A stretch of DNA of 54,973 nucleotides from Paenibacillus cymbidii (lineage in GTDB: Bacteria; Bacillota; Bacilli; Paenibacillales; NBRC-103111), in assembly GCF_004764705.1 (NCBI RefSeq), contig NZ_SHLX01000047.1, forward strand, positions 1-54,973, written 5' to 3'. The notes under the pieces were generated by a model. The model was not told the DNA's origin, did no database searches, and saw only the letters and a list, made by a program, of their open reading frames with translations. Positions 1 through 7,708 of the stretch are shown piece by piece. Numbering within the stretch: the stretch's first letter is position 1; each line of letters opens with the position of its first letter. The position numbers and the translations under genes are program-made.

Positions 1-49
1 TCGTTTGGCGTTTGAACTCCTCATCAAAATGTTGGCGGATATTTCCCAT
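1..49 (-). CDS. Transposase OrfA-like protein, N-terminal 16 residues only
   Basis: The reading frame starts at ATG 49 and runs off the left edge. It reads MGNIRQHFDEEFKRQT, which resembles the start of IS3/IS911-type OrfA transposase subunits (a Transposase_8 helix-turn-helix protein that binds the element ends). An AGGTG ribosome site lies about 6 bases upstream. The rest of the gene and the IS ends are outside or not identifiable here, so the assignment rests on a short stretch. It could instead be another small DNA-binding protein. Confidence 0.5.
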   Translation of the reverse strand, partial: MGNIRQHFDEEFKRQT

Positions 50-128
50 GACACACCTCGACCTTTCGTTTGTTTGTATTGTATCAGGTCGCTGTTACAG
101 TGTGTCTACTTTCTAGTCTAAATTCAGC

Positions 129-330
129 GAAGCAGCTGCAGCGCATGAAACATGCGCTAATCGCGCCGTGGCGGGTCCGCGAAGCAGCTGCAGCGCATGA
201 AACATGCGCTAATCGCATCGTGGCGGGTCCGCAAAGCAGCTGCAGCGCATGAAACATGCGCTAATCGCATCGTGGCGGGTCCGCGAAGCAGCTGCAGCGC
301 ATGAAACATGCGCTAAACGCGCCGCGGCGA
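129..330. repeat. Family D repeat: four hairpins at exact 52-bp spacing
   Basis: Four nearly identical 52-bp units start at 129, 181, 233 and 285. Each holds the perfect palindrome GCGCATG-AAA-CATGCGC (141-157, 193-209, 245-261, 297-313) preceded by GAAGCAGCTGCA. A two-hairpin relative in the opposite orientation lies at 24137-24205, also with 52-bp spacing. The rest of the gene-free stretch 50-472 shows nothing else I can name. Confidence 0.85.
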
Positions 331-472
331 GCGGCGGACGAAATAAGGCTGATTTCAGTCTTACAGTAGATCGGGGTAGCTAACACCGCTTAACCTGACA
401 ACATTGAACCTGCCCCCAACCCGCAACTTTCCGGCGCAACCGCCCGTCAGTGACGAAAAAGGCGGTGATGCG

Positions 473-988
473 ATGAAAAGAACCATCCGTTCGGTTTATT
501 TGCGCTGGCCTGTGTGGATCGGGCTGATCCTGATCGCGGTGTCGCTGGGTGCCTGCGGCGCGGGCAGCGGAATCGGCGGCAAAGAGCCTGTCGCCGGAGA
601 CTCGCTGTACGTGCCGGACGGATATCGCGCGAAGCTGGAAGCGGCCGGCCTGCGGGAAATAGCGGCATTCCCCTATTTCACCGCGCCGTTCATCGCCGTC
701 GTACAGGACGCGGGCGGCCGGGAGCAGGCAGCGTTGTTCGACCGCGCCGGCGCGATGCGCACGGTGCCGCTGCCCATCACGTACGAACAGACCGTGCAAG
801 CCATGCAAAAAAGAGGGATCCCCGTTCCGACCCCTCTTGCTTCGCCGCAGCCGATTGCCGAATTCCGCAACCTGCACTTGTTCGAAATCGGCTCCGCACT
901 CTATTGGTGTTTCGATGACGGCACGACCCGTCTCTATCTCGATCTGAACGGCCGCGAAACCGACCCGTTCGCCAAGACCGCCGCTTAA
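473..988 (+). CDS. Small lipoprotein of unknown function
   Basis: A 171-residue protein with a basic N-terminus (MKRTIRSVYLRW), a hydrophobic segment and a lipobox ending LGAC at about residue 27, so it should be lipid-anchored on the outer face of the membrane. The start at ATG 473 is preferred over an in-frame ATG at 404 because it has an AAGGCGGTG ribosome site and gives a normal signal peptide. The mature part has no domain I recognise. Its stop overlaps the stop of the converging bactofilin gene by four bases, so the two genes share their 3' ends and there is no room for separate terminators. Confidence 0.75.
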   Translation: MKRTIRSVYLRWPVWIGLILIAVSLGACGAGSGIGGKEPVAGDSLYVPDGYRAKLEAAGLREIAAFPYFTAPFIAVVQDAGGREQAALFDRAGAMRTVPLPITYEQTVQAMQKRGIPVPTPLASPQPIAEFRNLHLFEIGSALYWCFDDGTTRLYLDLNGRETDPFAKTAA

Positions 989-1662
989 ACTCTCGCTTCC
1001 TCGCGCACGGCCGACTTGGCGCTGCGCGAGAAGCTTTCGCTGTATTCGACGCGCCCGATGTCGCAGCCGGGGCCGATCGTGACGCGATTGCCGCGCACGA
1101 CCGCCGCGCGCGTGTATTCCAGGTGCACGACGTCGCCTTCGATCGTGCCCGCGTCAAGCTCGCCCGCCGCATGCTGCGGCTGAAACAGATGCTTGAGCGA
1201 CGCGATGCGCGCCCGTCTTACGGTGATGCTGCCGCCGCCGATCTCTCCGGCCCGCGCCGGGCCGTACAGCCGAATGTCGACGCTGTCCGCGCTGATCAAG
1301 CCTTCGGTCCGGACGATGCCGGAGACCGTCAGCCGGTCGACTTCGCAACCGGCCGCTCCCATCCGCATCTCGCCGGTCACTTTCAGTTCCCCGCCGCGAA
1401 CGCTGCCTGCTACTTCCAGTTGGCCGATCGTACGCAGCCGCCCCGCGCGAAAATCGCCCTCCACCTTGCACTCGCCCGTCAGTCGAAACTCATCCGCCCG
1501 CATGGAGCCCTTCACCTGCAGCGTGCCGGTGCAGCCGAACTTGCGGCAGCTCGTGTCGCTAAGCAGGACGGCTTCGCCGGTTATTTTGACGGTGCCGAAG
1601 CTGCCCCCGCCCGACGTATTCGTACCGATCAATCGCAAATCACCCGCGACCGTTTCCGTCAC
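985..1662 (-). CDS. bacF: Bactofilin-like polymer-forming protein (YhbF/BacF-like)
   Basis: A 225-residue protein made mostly of short repeats rich in Gly, Val and charged residues (LQVKGSMRADEF, GQLEVAGSVRGGELKV), the pattern of a right-handed beta-helix bactofilin that polymerises into cytoplasmic filaments. In Bacillus subtilis the yhbD-yhbE-yhbF operon encodes two such proteins, needed for flagellar assembly; gene order and strand match here. This is the last gene of the operon, and its start lies 23 bases inside the preceding bactofilin gene, suggesting translational coupling. The C-terminal part (GNRVTIGPGCDIGRVEYSES) closely parallels the end of the upstream paralogue, so the pair arose by duplication. 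Confidence 0.8.
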   Translation of the reverse strand: MTETVAGDLRLIGTNTSGGGSFGTVKITGEAVLLSDTSCRKFGCTGTLQVKGSMRADEFRLTGECKVEGDFRAGRLRTIGQLEVAGSVRGGELKVTGEMRMGAAGCEVDRLTVSGIVRTEGLISADSVDIRLYGPARAGEIGGGSITVRRARIASLKHLFQPQHAAGELDAGTIEGDVVHLEYTRAAVVRGNRVTIGPGCDIGRVEYSESFSRSAKSAVREEARV

Positions 1663-2341
1663 CGGACTTCACCTCCTCTCCTACTTGCGATGACGCGTGC
1701 ACGCGCAGCTCCGAGCGGTATTCGATCCGCCCGATCCGGCAGCCCGGTCCGATCGCTACGCGTTCCCCGCGAACCGTTTCCGCGATCGTATGGGCAAGCT
1801 CGATGTCGTCGCCTTCGATCGTATCGGCCACAAGCTCCGGATGCCATTTCGGATACACCCAGCGCAAGAGCGTTTTCCACTTTGCCGTGGCCGTCTTGCC
1901 GACGCGGATCGTGTCGCCGCCGATTTCCCGCGCCCTTGCCTGGCCGAATAGCCGGATGCCGACATGCCCCGCATTGACCAGTCCGTCCACATGGAACGTT
2001 CCCGCCGCATCGATCCGTTCGAAGGCCATGTCGCCGCGAACGGTGCAGATGCCGTTCAGCTCCAGCCGATCGCCGCTCAAATCGCCTTCCGCGCGGACGA
2101 TGCCGTCAATGCGCATGTGCGCCGCGGCCAATCCGCCTTCGACCTTCAGCCGGCCGTTAACCGCCAGCTCCCGGACGCGAATGCTTCCCTTCACCGTAAG
2201 CACGCCGTTCGCATCGAACCGTTCCGCCTCCAGGCTGCCTTCCACCTTGCCGACGCCGTCCATCCTCACGTTGCGATAATGCCCGCCCGCGGCAGTGGCG
2301 ACGCCGTTCATAACTAGATCCGACATGCCGGTCTTCTCCAT
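1640..2341 (-). CDS. bacE: Bactofilin-like polymer-forming protein (YhbE/BacE-like)
   Basis: A 233-residue bactofilin-type beta-helix protein with repeats such as GVLTVKGSIRVRELAVNGRLKVEG. It is paralogous to the downstream gene: both end with a GERVAIGPGCRIGRIEYRSE-like block and contain DTIEGDDIELAHT or an equivalent. It lies 25 bases after yhbD and overlaps the next gene by 23 bases, so the three are almost certainly one transcript. By analogy with B. subtilis BacE/BacF it should form cytoplasmic assemblies. The family call is secure; the flagellar role is carried over from B. subtilis. Confidence 0.8.
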   Translation of the reverse strand: MEKTGMSDLVMNGVATAAGGHYRNVRMDGVGKVEGSLEAERFDANGVLTVKGSIRVRELAVNGRLKVEGGLAAAHMRIDGIVRAEGDLSGDRLELNGICTVRGDMAFERIDAAGTFHVDGLVNAGHVGIRLFGQARAREIGGDTIRVGKTATAKWKTLLRWVYPKWHPELVADTIEGDDIELAHTIAETVRGERVAIGPGCRIGRIEYRSELRVHASSQVGEEVKSGDGNGRG

Positions 2342-2366
2342 GTCCGCACCTCCCGTATCGTTTCGC

Positions 2367-2990
2367 TCAAATCAGCTTGCCCTTCAACTGCTCGATGCTT
2401 TCCGCCAGCGGCACCCTAGCCACCAGCTTCACGCCGCTTTCAAAGTGCAGCTCCGCCGGCACGGACACGAGCGCAAACGCCGACACGCCCATCCGCCGAA
2501 TAAACAGCAAATCGCACGCCTTGCCGTCGAACCTCGGGAAGTGCTCGCGCAGCGTGTCCAGCAAGCGCTCCCCTTCCTCCAGGCTCATATCGCCCGTCTG
2601 CAGCAGCCGATCCGCCACGTAAAAATAAAGCATTCGCTCGAACCCGTACAACGTCTGATCCGCGTCCGCCGCTCCAAAGCGCTGCAGCGCTTCTTTCGAA
2701 ACAATGTTACGTTTGGCAAAATCGCTTTTGCGCAGCTCATAGTCGAGCATGAGCGGCGACAGCTTGCCGGCCACCTGGTCGAGCGACAAGTCGTCCTTCA
2801 TGTCGAGAATTTTATCGATACGCGCGAGGATCAGTTCTTTCGGAAAAAACGTTTCCTGCCCGGTAAACGTCGCCTTGCGGATGAACCATTCCTCCGGAAT
2901 GAGCTGCTTCCGCTTCCAGCGGTACAGCTGGCCGTAGGATATGCCCGTGGAATCGAGCAAATCCTTCTTGGATATTAACTCCCGCTCCAT
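2367..2990 (-). CDS. yhbD: YhbD-like DUF4004 protein with MerR-type N-terminal helix-turn-helix
   Basis: About 207 residues. The N-terminus (ELISKKDLLDSTGISYGQLYRWKRKQLIPEEWF) looks like a MerR-class winged helix, followed by an alpha-helical DUF4004 body. It heads the bactofilin operon exactly as yhbD does in Bacillus. The start is placed at ATG 2990 because GGAGG lies eight bases upstream; starts at 2996 (ATG) and 3005 (GTG) are also in frame but overlap that ribosome site. An inverted repeat overlaps the -10 and spacer of the promoter just upstream, so autoregulation is likely. Binding to it is inferred, not shown. Confidence 0.8.
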   Translation of the reverse strand: MERELISKKDLLDSTGISYGQLYRWKRKQLIPEEWFIRKATFTGQETFFPKELILARIDKILDMKDDLSLDQVAGKLSPLMLDYELRKSDFAKRNIVSKEALQRFGAADADQTLYGFERMLYFYVADRLLQTGDMSLEEGERLLDTLREHFPRFDGKACDLLFIRRMGVSAFALVSVPAELHFESGVKLVARVPLAESIEQLKGKLI

Positions 2991-3009
2991 CTTCATCTCC
3001 TCCACCGCT

Positions 3010-3038
3010 AATGTAACATAACATTGTTACGTTGTCAA
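3010..3038 (-). promoter_or_regulatory. Promoter of yhbD-bacE-bacF with internal inverted-repeat operator
   Basis: Read on the minus strand: -35 TTGACA (3033-3038), a 17-base spacer, -10 TACATT (3010-3015). The inverted repeat GTAACA-N6-TGTTAC (3013-3030) covers the -10 and much of the spacer, the placement used by MerR-type regulators. YhbD, the first gene product, is the obvious candidate binder. Confidence 0.6.
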
Positions 3039-3062
3039 AGCAGCGTTTGGCCGGCGGCGCGA

Positions 3063-3240
3063 GGTCTTCTCGCATGTCTTCTCGCGGGTCTTCTCACACG
3101 TCATTTCTCACGCCATCTCACCTGCCATCTCGCCTGTCTTCTCGCATATCTTCTCACACGTCATCTCTCACGCCATCTCACCTGCCATCTCACCTGCCAT
3201 CTCGCCTGTCTTCTCGCCTGTCATCTCACAAACCATCACC
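3063..3240. repeat. Degenerate 12-bp tandem repeat
   Basis: Roughly 15 tandem copies of a 12-base unit close to CATCTCACCTGC, with variants such as CTTCTCGCCTGT, run between the yhbD promoter and the next gene. Because 12 is a multiple of three, all frames are repetitive and open for a while, but there is no ribosome site and the peptides are low-complexity. I treat it as a slippage-generated non-coding repeat. Confidence 0.8.
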
Positions 3241-3326
3241 CAACCGCACAAATAAGAGGTTGTCTTTTTCCCCGTTACCGGGTACGCTAATGCACATCAT
3301 GCATGATGGAAAAGGAGTCGACACTC

Positions 3327-4367
3327 ATGACGATGGAAACCGTCTCCCGCGCCGATTGGCAGCAGTTGTTCGAAACTGCGCTCGCTTTTAAAGAAAGGGC
3401 GCCCTGGATCGATATTCCCGACGCTCACTATTTCGCCATGACCGATCCGGCCGGCGGCGAAACGGTGTATTGCGTCGTGCTTGGCAACGGCGGCATCGAT
3501 TACGGCCTGAACGTGTATTACGGTCCGAACGCGGCGCACTACCTGCAAGAACTGACGGGCGGCACTTCCGGTCCGCTCGCCGGTGACGATCGCGAATTCG
3601 ACCTGAGCACGCAAGCCGTCACAGTATCGTTCGAAGACCGCCAGCAGCTGGAAAAAGAAGACTACGAGCTGATCCGCAGCCTCGGGTACAAGTTCCGGGG
3701 GGCTAATGAGTGGCCGGCATTTCGCAGCTACGTACCAGGCCAACATTCGTGGCTGCCGAACCGGGAGCAGGTGCTGCTGCTTGCGGCGGGGCTGGAGCAG
3801 GCGTCCGGCGTCTGGGAACGGCATCGGGCGCAGGAAGGCGCACCGAAGGGGCAGGAGCAGCGGCTGCATCTCGTCCCTCATCCGGACGGAAACGGCGGCA
3901 TTGTTTGGAGCGAGGAATGGCAGCCGTGGCGTTTGCCGGGCAAGCTGCAGCTTGACGGCCCGCCATACGAGTATCCGGGCGAGTTCCGGCTCAAGCAAGC
4001 CGCGGCCAAAGCGAAAGCGAAGCTTGACGAAGTGTGGGAGGCGGACTATGGCTACGCCCCCGTGCCCGTCGCAGGCGCGGATGGAAGAGCGATTTATCCG
4101 CGTCTGCTGTTGTGGGCGAACGGGGACAACGGCATGATTCTGGGCGTCAAATTGGCGGAACCGGCCGACTGCCGGGCGCTGTTCGTCGAGCAGCTGCTCG
4201 ACCTGCTGGAAGCGGCCGGCGGCAAACCGGCGCACATCGACGTCGCTTCGCGCAAGGCATACCAGGCGCTGAAGCCGAGCGCGGACAAGCTCGGCATCGC
4301 GATTCGCCTGAACTTGCAGGCAGCGGCGCTGCTTCACGCGCGGGAGGCAATCGAAAGCGGCATGTAG
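3327..4367 (+). CDS. Conserved protein resembling DUF7309-DUF6930 proteins
   Basis: 346 residues, apparently cytoplasmic (no signal peptide or membrane segment). The N-terminal half (APWIDIPDAHYFAMTDP then YCVVLGNGG..YGLNVYYG) resembles DUF7309 and the C-terminal half, with a predicted alpha/beta pattern (LPGKLQLDGPPYEY to RLNLQAAALL), resembles DUF6930. I recall these two domains occurring together in Bacillus-group proteins of unknown role; the domain match is from memory. The start at ATG 3327 has AAGGAG nine bases upstream; an ATG at 3303 lacks one. It converges on the acetyltransferase gene with 20 bases between stops. Confidence 0.65.
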   Translation: MTMETVSRADWQQLFETALAFKERAPWIDIPDAHYFAMTDPAGGETVYCVVLGNGGIDYGLNVYYGPNAAHYLQELTGGTSGPLAGDDREFDLSTQAVTVSFEDRQQLEKEDYELIRSLGYKFRGANEWPAFRSYVPGQHSWLPNREQVLLLAAGLEQASGVWERHRAQEGAPKGQEQRLHLVPHPDGNGGIVWSEEWQPWRLPGKLQLDGPPYEYPGEFRLKQAAAKAKAKLDEVWEADYGYAPVPVAGADGRAIYPRLLLWANGDNGMILGVKLAEPADCRALFVEQLLDLLEAAGGKPAHIDVASRKAYQALKPSADKLGIAIRLNLQAAALLHAREAIESGM

Positions 4368-4387
4368 CCGCTTCGCTTTGCGCCGCG

Positions 4388-4864
4388 CTACAGCGCCGCA
4401 GCCAATTTGAACGAAACGATCGGGCGGCCCTCATGGTCTTTCGCGGCGAACATCTCGAACGGCTGGAAGCCCATTTTCAAATAAAACAGCATCGCCTTCG
4501 TGTTGATGCCGTGGCATACGAGCTGGAGCCGGCTCATGCCAAGATCGCGCTTCGCGATTTCCATCATCGTCGTGAGCAGGAATGCGCCGGCCCCCTTGCT
4601 GCGGAATGCCGGGGCCACGATAAAGTTGCCCAGCCAAAACTGCGTCCCTTCGTTCGTGGCATAGAAGTTGGCGTAACCGGCCAATTCGCCGTCGTGCAGC
4701 ACAACGGTCGGGTGAAACCGTTTGGCCGCCGCTTCTTCCAGCTGTTCGCCGGTCAGCGGATACACCCCGCTCGGGTACATGAAGAACGCTTCCTCGGCAT
4801 TCGCCGGGAACTTGCCGATCCTCGCAAAGTCTTCCTTCTGCGCCTTTCTGCTGGCATACGGCAT
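4388..4864 (-). CDS. GNAT-family N-acetyltransferase
   Basis: 158 residues with the GNAT fold order: a beta-alpha start (SRKAQKEDFARIGKF), a central strand (VVLHDGELAGYANFYA), the acetyl-CoA strand and P-loop region (FWLGNFIVAPAFRSKGAGAFLLTTMME, an R-x-x-G-x-G-like turn), and the C-terminal GINTKAMLFYLKMGFQPFE block. It should move an acetyl group from acetyl-CoA to an unknown amine. It starts 22 bases after the stop of the upstream M55 peptidase gene on the same strand, so the two are probably co-transcribed. Confidence 0.85.
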   Translation of the reverse strand: MPYASRKAQKEDFARIGKFPANAEEAFFMYPSGVYPLTGEQLEEAAAKRFHPTVVLHDGELAGYANFYATNEGTQFWLGNFIVAPAFRSKGAGAFLLTTMMEIAKRDLGMSRLQLVCHGINTKAMLFYLKMGFQPFEMFAAKDHEGRPIVSFKLAAAL

Positions 4865-4886
4865 TGCACTCGCCCGCCTCTCCTAT

Positions 4887-5675
4887 TTATGACAAGTCCA
4901 AAATCTCGAGCGCCGAATCTACCGTCTTCACGAACGTCCGCTCATCGATTCGCGTCATCGTTGTTGTCCCTGCCTTTTCATCGGCGCGTTCCTTCGTTGT
5001 CCATTTCTGCGTCAGCTCGTACGGCGCCGGCAGCGCAAAACGGATGCCGCGCCTCGGCGCCTTCAGCGCCGCCTCGATATCCGCGCGAATGCGCCGCGCC
5101 GCCTCCGCCGGATGCAGGGACCGCGCTTTGCCTCCCTCATGCCCCCACTTGACGACGGTCGCAGGCAGATCGTCGCCGTGGAGCGCCCTCGCCTCCTCTA
5201 CAGCCGCCCGGTCGCCGCTGATATAGCCGACCGGCACGCCGTAATGGCCCGCGATCAGCGACATTTGCCCGATCTCCCCGAGCAGCGTGCCGTTCACCCG
5301 GTACTCCTCCCAGTCTCTGTTCTGGGTGTGGGGCAGCACCGCCTCCGGAGCGCCTGCCATGGCGTGGTAGCCGATCAGCACGAGCGAATGGAACGATTCG
5401 TCGATCGAAGGGAACAGCCGCTTCACGTCGCCCGGCCGTTCGATTTCCACCACCTCGGGCAGGCGCTCCCACAGTACGTTGTAATCCCTGGAGCCGTGCC
5501 CGTCCAGAATGACGATGCGCTCTGCCCCGGCAGCAATCGCTCCTTCGACCGCCGCCGCCAGCTCCAGATTGAAGATGTCCCGGTAGCGCGGATAAAACTC
5601 GTGCCCCTGACGCACTTGATCCCATTCCGTCGCCATGCTGATGCCTTCCATATCCGTGACAAAATAAACCTTCAT
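4887..5675 (-). CDS. M55 family D-aminopeptidase (DppA-like)
   Basis: 262 residues matching the zinc-dependent M55 peptidases typified by B. subtilis DppA, which releases D-amino acids from D-Ala peptides. The metal-site residues line up at nearly the same positions: Asp8 and Glu10 (VTDMEG), His60 (ILDGHG), His104 (LIGYHAM) and Glu134 (LGE), with His116 (VLPHT) as the probable catalytic histidine. Unlike the dpp operon there is no dipeptide permease next to it; a GNAT gene follows instead. ATG 5675 has GGAGGAAG seven bases upstream. A family A repeat begins 40 bases upstream, so its promoter lies very close to or inside that repeat. Confidence 0.85.
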   Translation of the reverse strand: MKVYFVTDMEGISMATEWDQVRQGHEFYPRYRDIFNLELAAAVEGAIAAGAERIVILDGHGSRDYNVLWERLPEVVEIERPGDVKRLFPSIDESFHSLVLIGYHAMAGAPEAVLPHTQNRDWEEYRVNGTLLGEIGQMSLIAGHYGVPVGYISGDRAAVEEARALHGDDLPATVVKWGHEGGKARSLHPAEAARRIRADIEAALKAPRRGIRFALPAPYELTQKWTTKERADEKAGTTTMTRIDERTFVKTVDSALEILDLS

Positions 5676-5714
5676 CCCGCTTCCTCCATCCGCTCCGTAT
5701 TAGTGCGTGTTCAA

Positions 5715-5906
5715 AAATAGGCCCTATTTTATTGCCTATTTCGTCGAATCCGGGCAGCCTCTCCGAAATAACCAGTGAAATCACTGGCTATTTCAGCTAA
5801 AATGCCTGATTCGGGGCCTGACAGAGCAAATAAGCCATGTTTTCACTGGCTATTTCCGATGAGGCGGGCGAAATCGGGCAAATAGGCCATTTTTCATTGG
5901 TTATTT
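5715..5906. repeat. Family A four-hairpin element, copy 1 (192 bp)
   Basis: Four imperfect hairpins start at 5715, 5766, 5828 and 5880. The second has arms of the type AAATAACCAGTGA / TCACTGGCTATTT. Offsets are 0, 51, 113, 165. The last hairpin overlaps the final codons and the stop (5894-5896) of the deacetylase-like gene. Same orientation as the copies at 17467, 22067 and 45052. Confidence 0.9.
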
Positions 5907-7618
5907 TCGTTCCCGGCCCAGCATGATGCCGCGGCGGCAATGCTGCATACCTGCTTCCGGCAGGGAACGCCGAGTTTCAGCTCGATGTCGGCGCCTTGTC
6001 GATCCGCCACCGGCACCCAGACGACCAAATCGCGGATCGCAACGCTGCCGCTCACCGCGGCTTCGCCGTGCTCATCGATGTCCGTTACGTTCGCCGAACG
6101 CCGCGCCCTCGTCCAGTCGTTGATTTCCGCCGCTGTCCAGAACGCGAAGCCGCGCGATTGAGCCGTCTCGATATATTGACAGAACAATTGTCTCACATGA
6201 TCGTTGTAATGCAAATGGTACTGATGAAATAAGATGTGGGCAACACCCTCCACCCGCTCGACTCCGCTCAGAATCGGATTCGCGATGCTGGCGTCGGCCC
6301 ACGTGCCGGTCCCCATGTCCTGGGAGAAAAAAGGCAGCTCCAGCACGCGGAACGTCCGGTTGCGGGCCGTATGCCAGGCGATGGGCACGAATGCATGGCA
6401 GGTGCCGAAGAGGAAGCCGACATTGCCCCGTTTGCTCGATCCTCTCGTCTGGTCCATCTCGATGCCGTTGTTGTCGCACCATTCGTACAGCTCGTTCCAG
6501 CCTTCCATCCGCGTGTAGTGGTTTTTGTTCGTCACGACCCGCTCCAGCCCCATCGCCTGCTTCATGACGGCCAGCTGCCGGTCGAATTCGTCTCCGCCCC
6601 ACTTGCCGCCTTGCCGGACATACGCATTGTAATGAAAGGCCAATTCGTGCCCGGCCTGCTTGACTTTGTCGTAGATTCCCGGACTGTAGCCCGGTTCGAT
6701 CATGCACCAGGTCGTGCGGACGCCGCACTCGGCCAGCACCCGAAGCGTCGTTTCCGCCTGTTCGTCTTCGTTCGTGTCGCTGTCGTGCGATACGGTCGCC
6801 ACCTTCGCCACCCCGTCGGGCCAGAAGCCGACAAACGGCAGCGCCAGCCCCCGCGAGTAGGCGCAGCGGACGAGATGGCCGGCAAGCGCCTCTTTCCACA
6901 AATCCGCATACGGATAGGCAAAATACGGCATGTCCGTCTCCGTCGTCAATCGGTCGTATTCCCAGTCGAGCTCGCTGCTGTCATCCGCCTTGAGGATACC
7001 GTCATCGATTTGCGCGGAGCCGTCCGGAGCCGGGATGCCGTCCTCCAATATGGGCCTGATCCCCTGCTGCAGCCCAACGATCGTGTACGGAATATCGACC
7101 GCCCACCGCTCCACGCTTCCGTCGCCGACGGCGAAGCGCAGCAGCGCCTCCGCTGCGATCGCGCCGCCCGGCTTCCTGTCGTGCAGCGCGCCGTATCGCT
7201 CCGGGCTCCCGCTTCCCGCCCCTGCCGGCGTCCAAGGCACCGCACGCAAGTAACGAAGCGGCGGCTCCTCCTCCAGACAAGGAAGCAGCGCGGCGTAACC
7301 GCTGCCCTTCTCCGCCGCTTCGGCGCAGTGCAGCTTGCCGGCAAGTCCTCGCAAGCCGGCATAGGAGACGAGCACGCCGCCCGCTTCGGCGTATTTCCAG
7401 AGCAGCTCCGCCGTATGCGGATCGTTGCCCGCATGAGCGACAACCACGATATCGTATCCTCCCGCTGCCAGTGCGGCCGGGTCGGCGACCGCTTCGAACG
7501 GGATGCCGTAATGCCGCAGGATTTCACCTGCATACGCGCCGAATACGTTCAAACCATAAGCCCAATGTTGTTGTGCCGACTGTTCATGCATCAGCACGGC
7601 GACTCGCGCCATTCGCAT
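5894..7618 (-). CDS. NodB-like polysaccharide deacetylase-family protein
   Basis: 574 residues. The first ~100 (VAVLMHEQSAQQHW, then GYDIVVVAHAGNDPHTAELLWKYAEAGG) look like a ThuA/amidotransferase-type Rossmann domain. The middle (about 265-480) looks like a NodB-fold carbohydrate esterase, with HDSDTNED (Asp279, Asp281) in the place of the catalytic Asp motif and HELAFHYNAY as the second metal motif. No signal peptide, so it probably acts inside the cell on imported oligosaccharides. Last gene of the minus-strand sugar locus. ATG 7618 has GGGAG eight bases upstream. The C-terminal codons lie inside a family A repeat, so the original end was probably replaced. Confidence 0.7.
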   Translation of the reverse strand: MRMARVAVLMHEQSAQQHWAYGLNVFGAYAGEILRHYGIPFEAVADPAALAAGGYDIVVVAHAGNDPHTAELLWKYAEAGGVLVSYAGLRGLAGKLHCAEAAEKGSGYAALLPCLEEEPPLRYLRAVPWTPAGAGSGSPERYGALHDRKPGGAIAAEALLRFAVGDGSVERWAVDIPYTIVGLQQGIRPILEDGIPAPDGSAQIDDGILKADDSSELDWEYDRLTTETDMPYFAYPYADLWKEALAGHLVRCAYSRGLALPFVGFWPDGVAKVATVSHDSDTNEDEQAETTLRVLAECGVRTTWCMIEPGYSPGIYDKVKQAGHELAFHYNAYVRQGGKWGGDEFDRQLAVMKQAMGLERVVTNKNHYTRMEGWNELYEWCDNNGIEMDQTRGSSKRGNVGFLFGTCHAFVPIAWHTARNRTFRVLELPFFSQDMGTGTWADASIANPILSGVERVEGVAHILFHQYHLHYNDHVRQLFCQYIETAQSRGFAFWTAAEINDWTRARRSANVTDIDEHGEAAVSGSVAIRDLVVWVPVADRQGADIELKLGVPCRKQVCSIAAAASCWAGNENNQ

Positions 7619-7708
7619 GTCGATTGCTCCCTTTTCCCGCTGTGTATGGCGATGGCATGCGGAGGGCGCGCACCGCGCCCGCTGCCCGCCCTCCGGCTGT
7701 GCCGATAT

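Noticed and set aside
70..252. Short open frame within the family D repeat
   Set aside because: Most of it is translated repeat with no start signal.
129..330. Possible CRISPR array (regular repeats)
   Set aside because: The 52-base units are nearly identical along their whole length, so there are no unique spacers, and no cas genes are nearby.
3032..3391. Ser/Leu/Pro repeat peptide from the 12-base tandem repeat
   Set aside because: Low-complexity in every frame, no ribosome site, overlaps the promoter region of yhbD and the start of the next gene.
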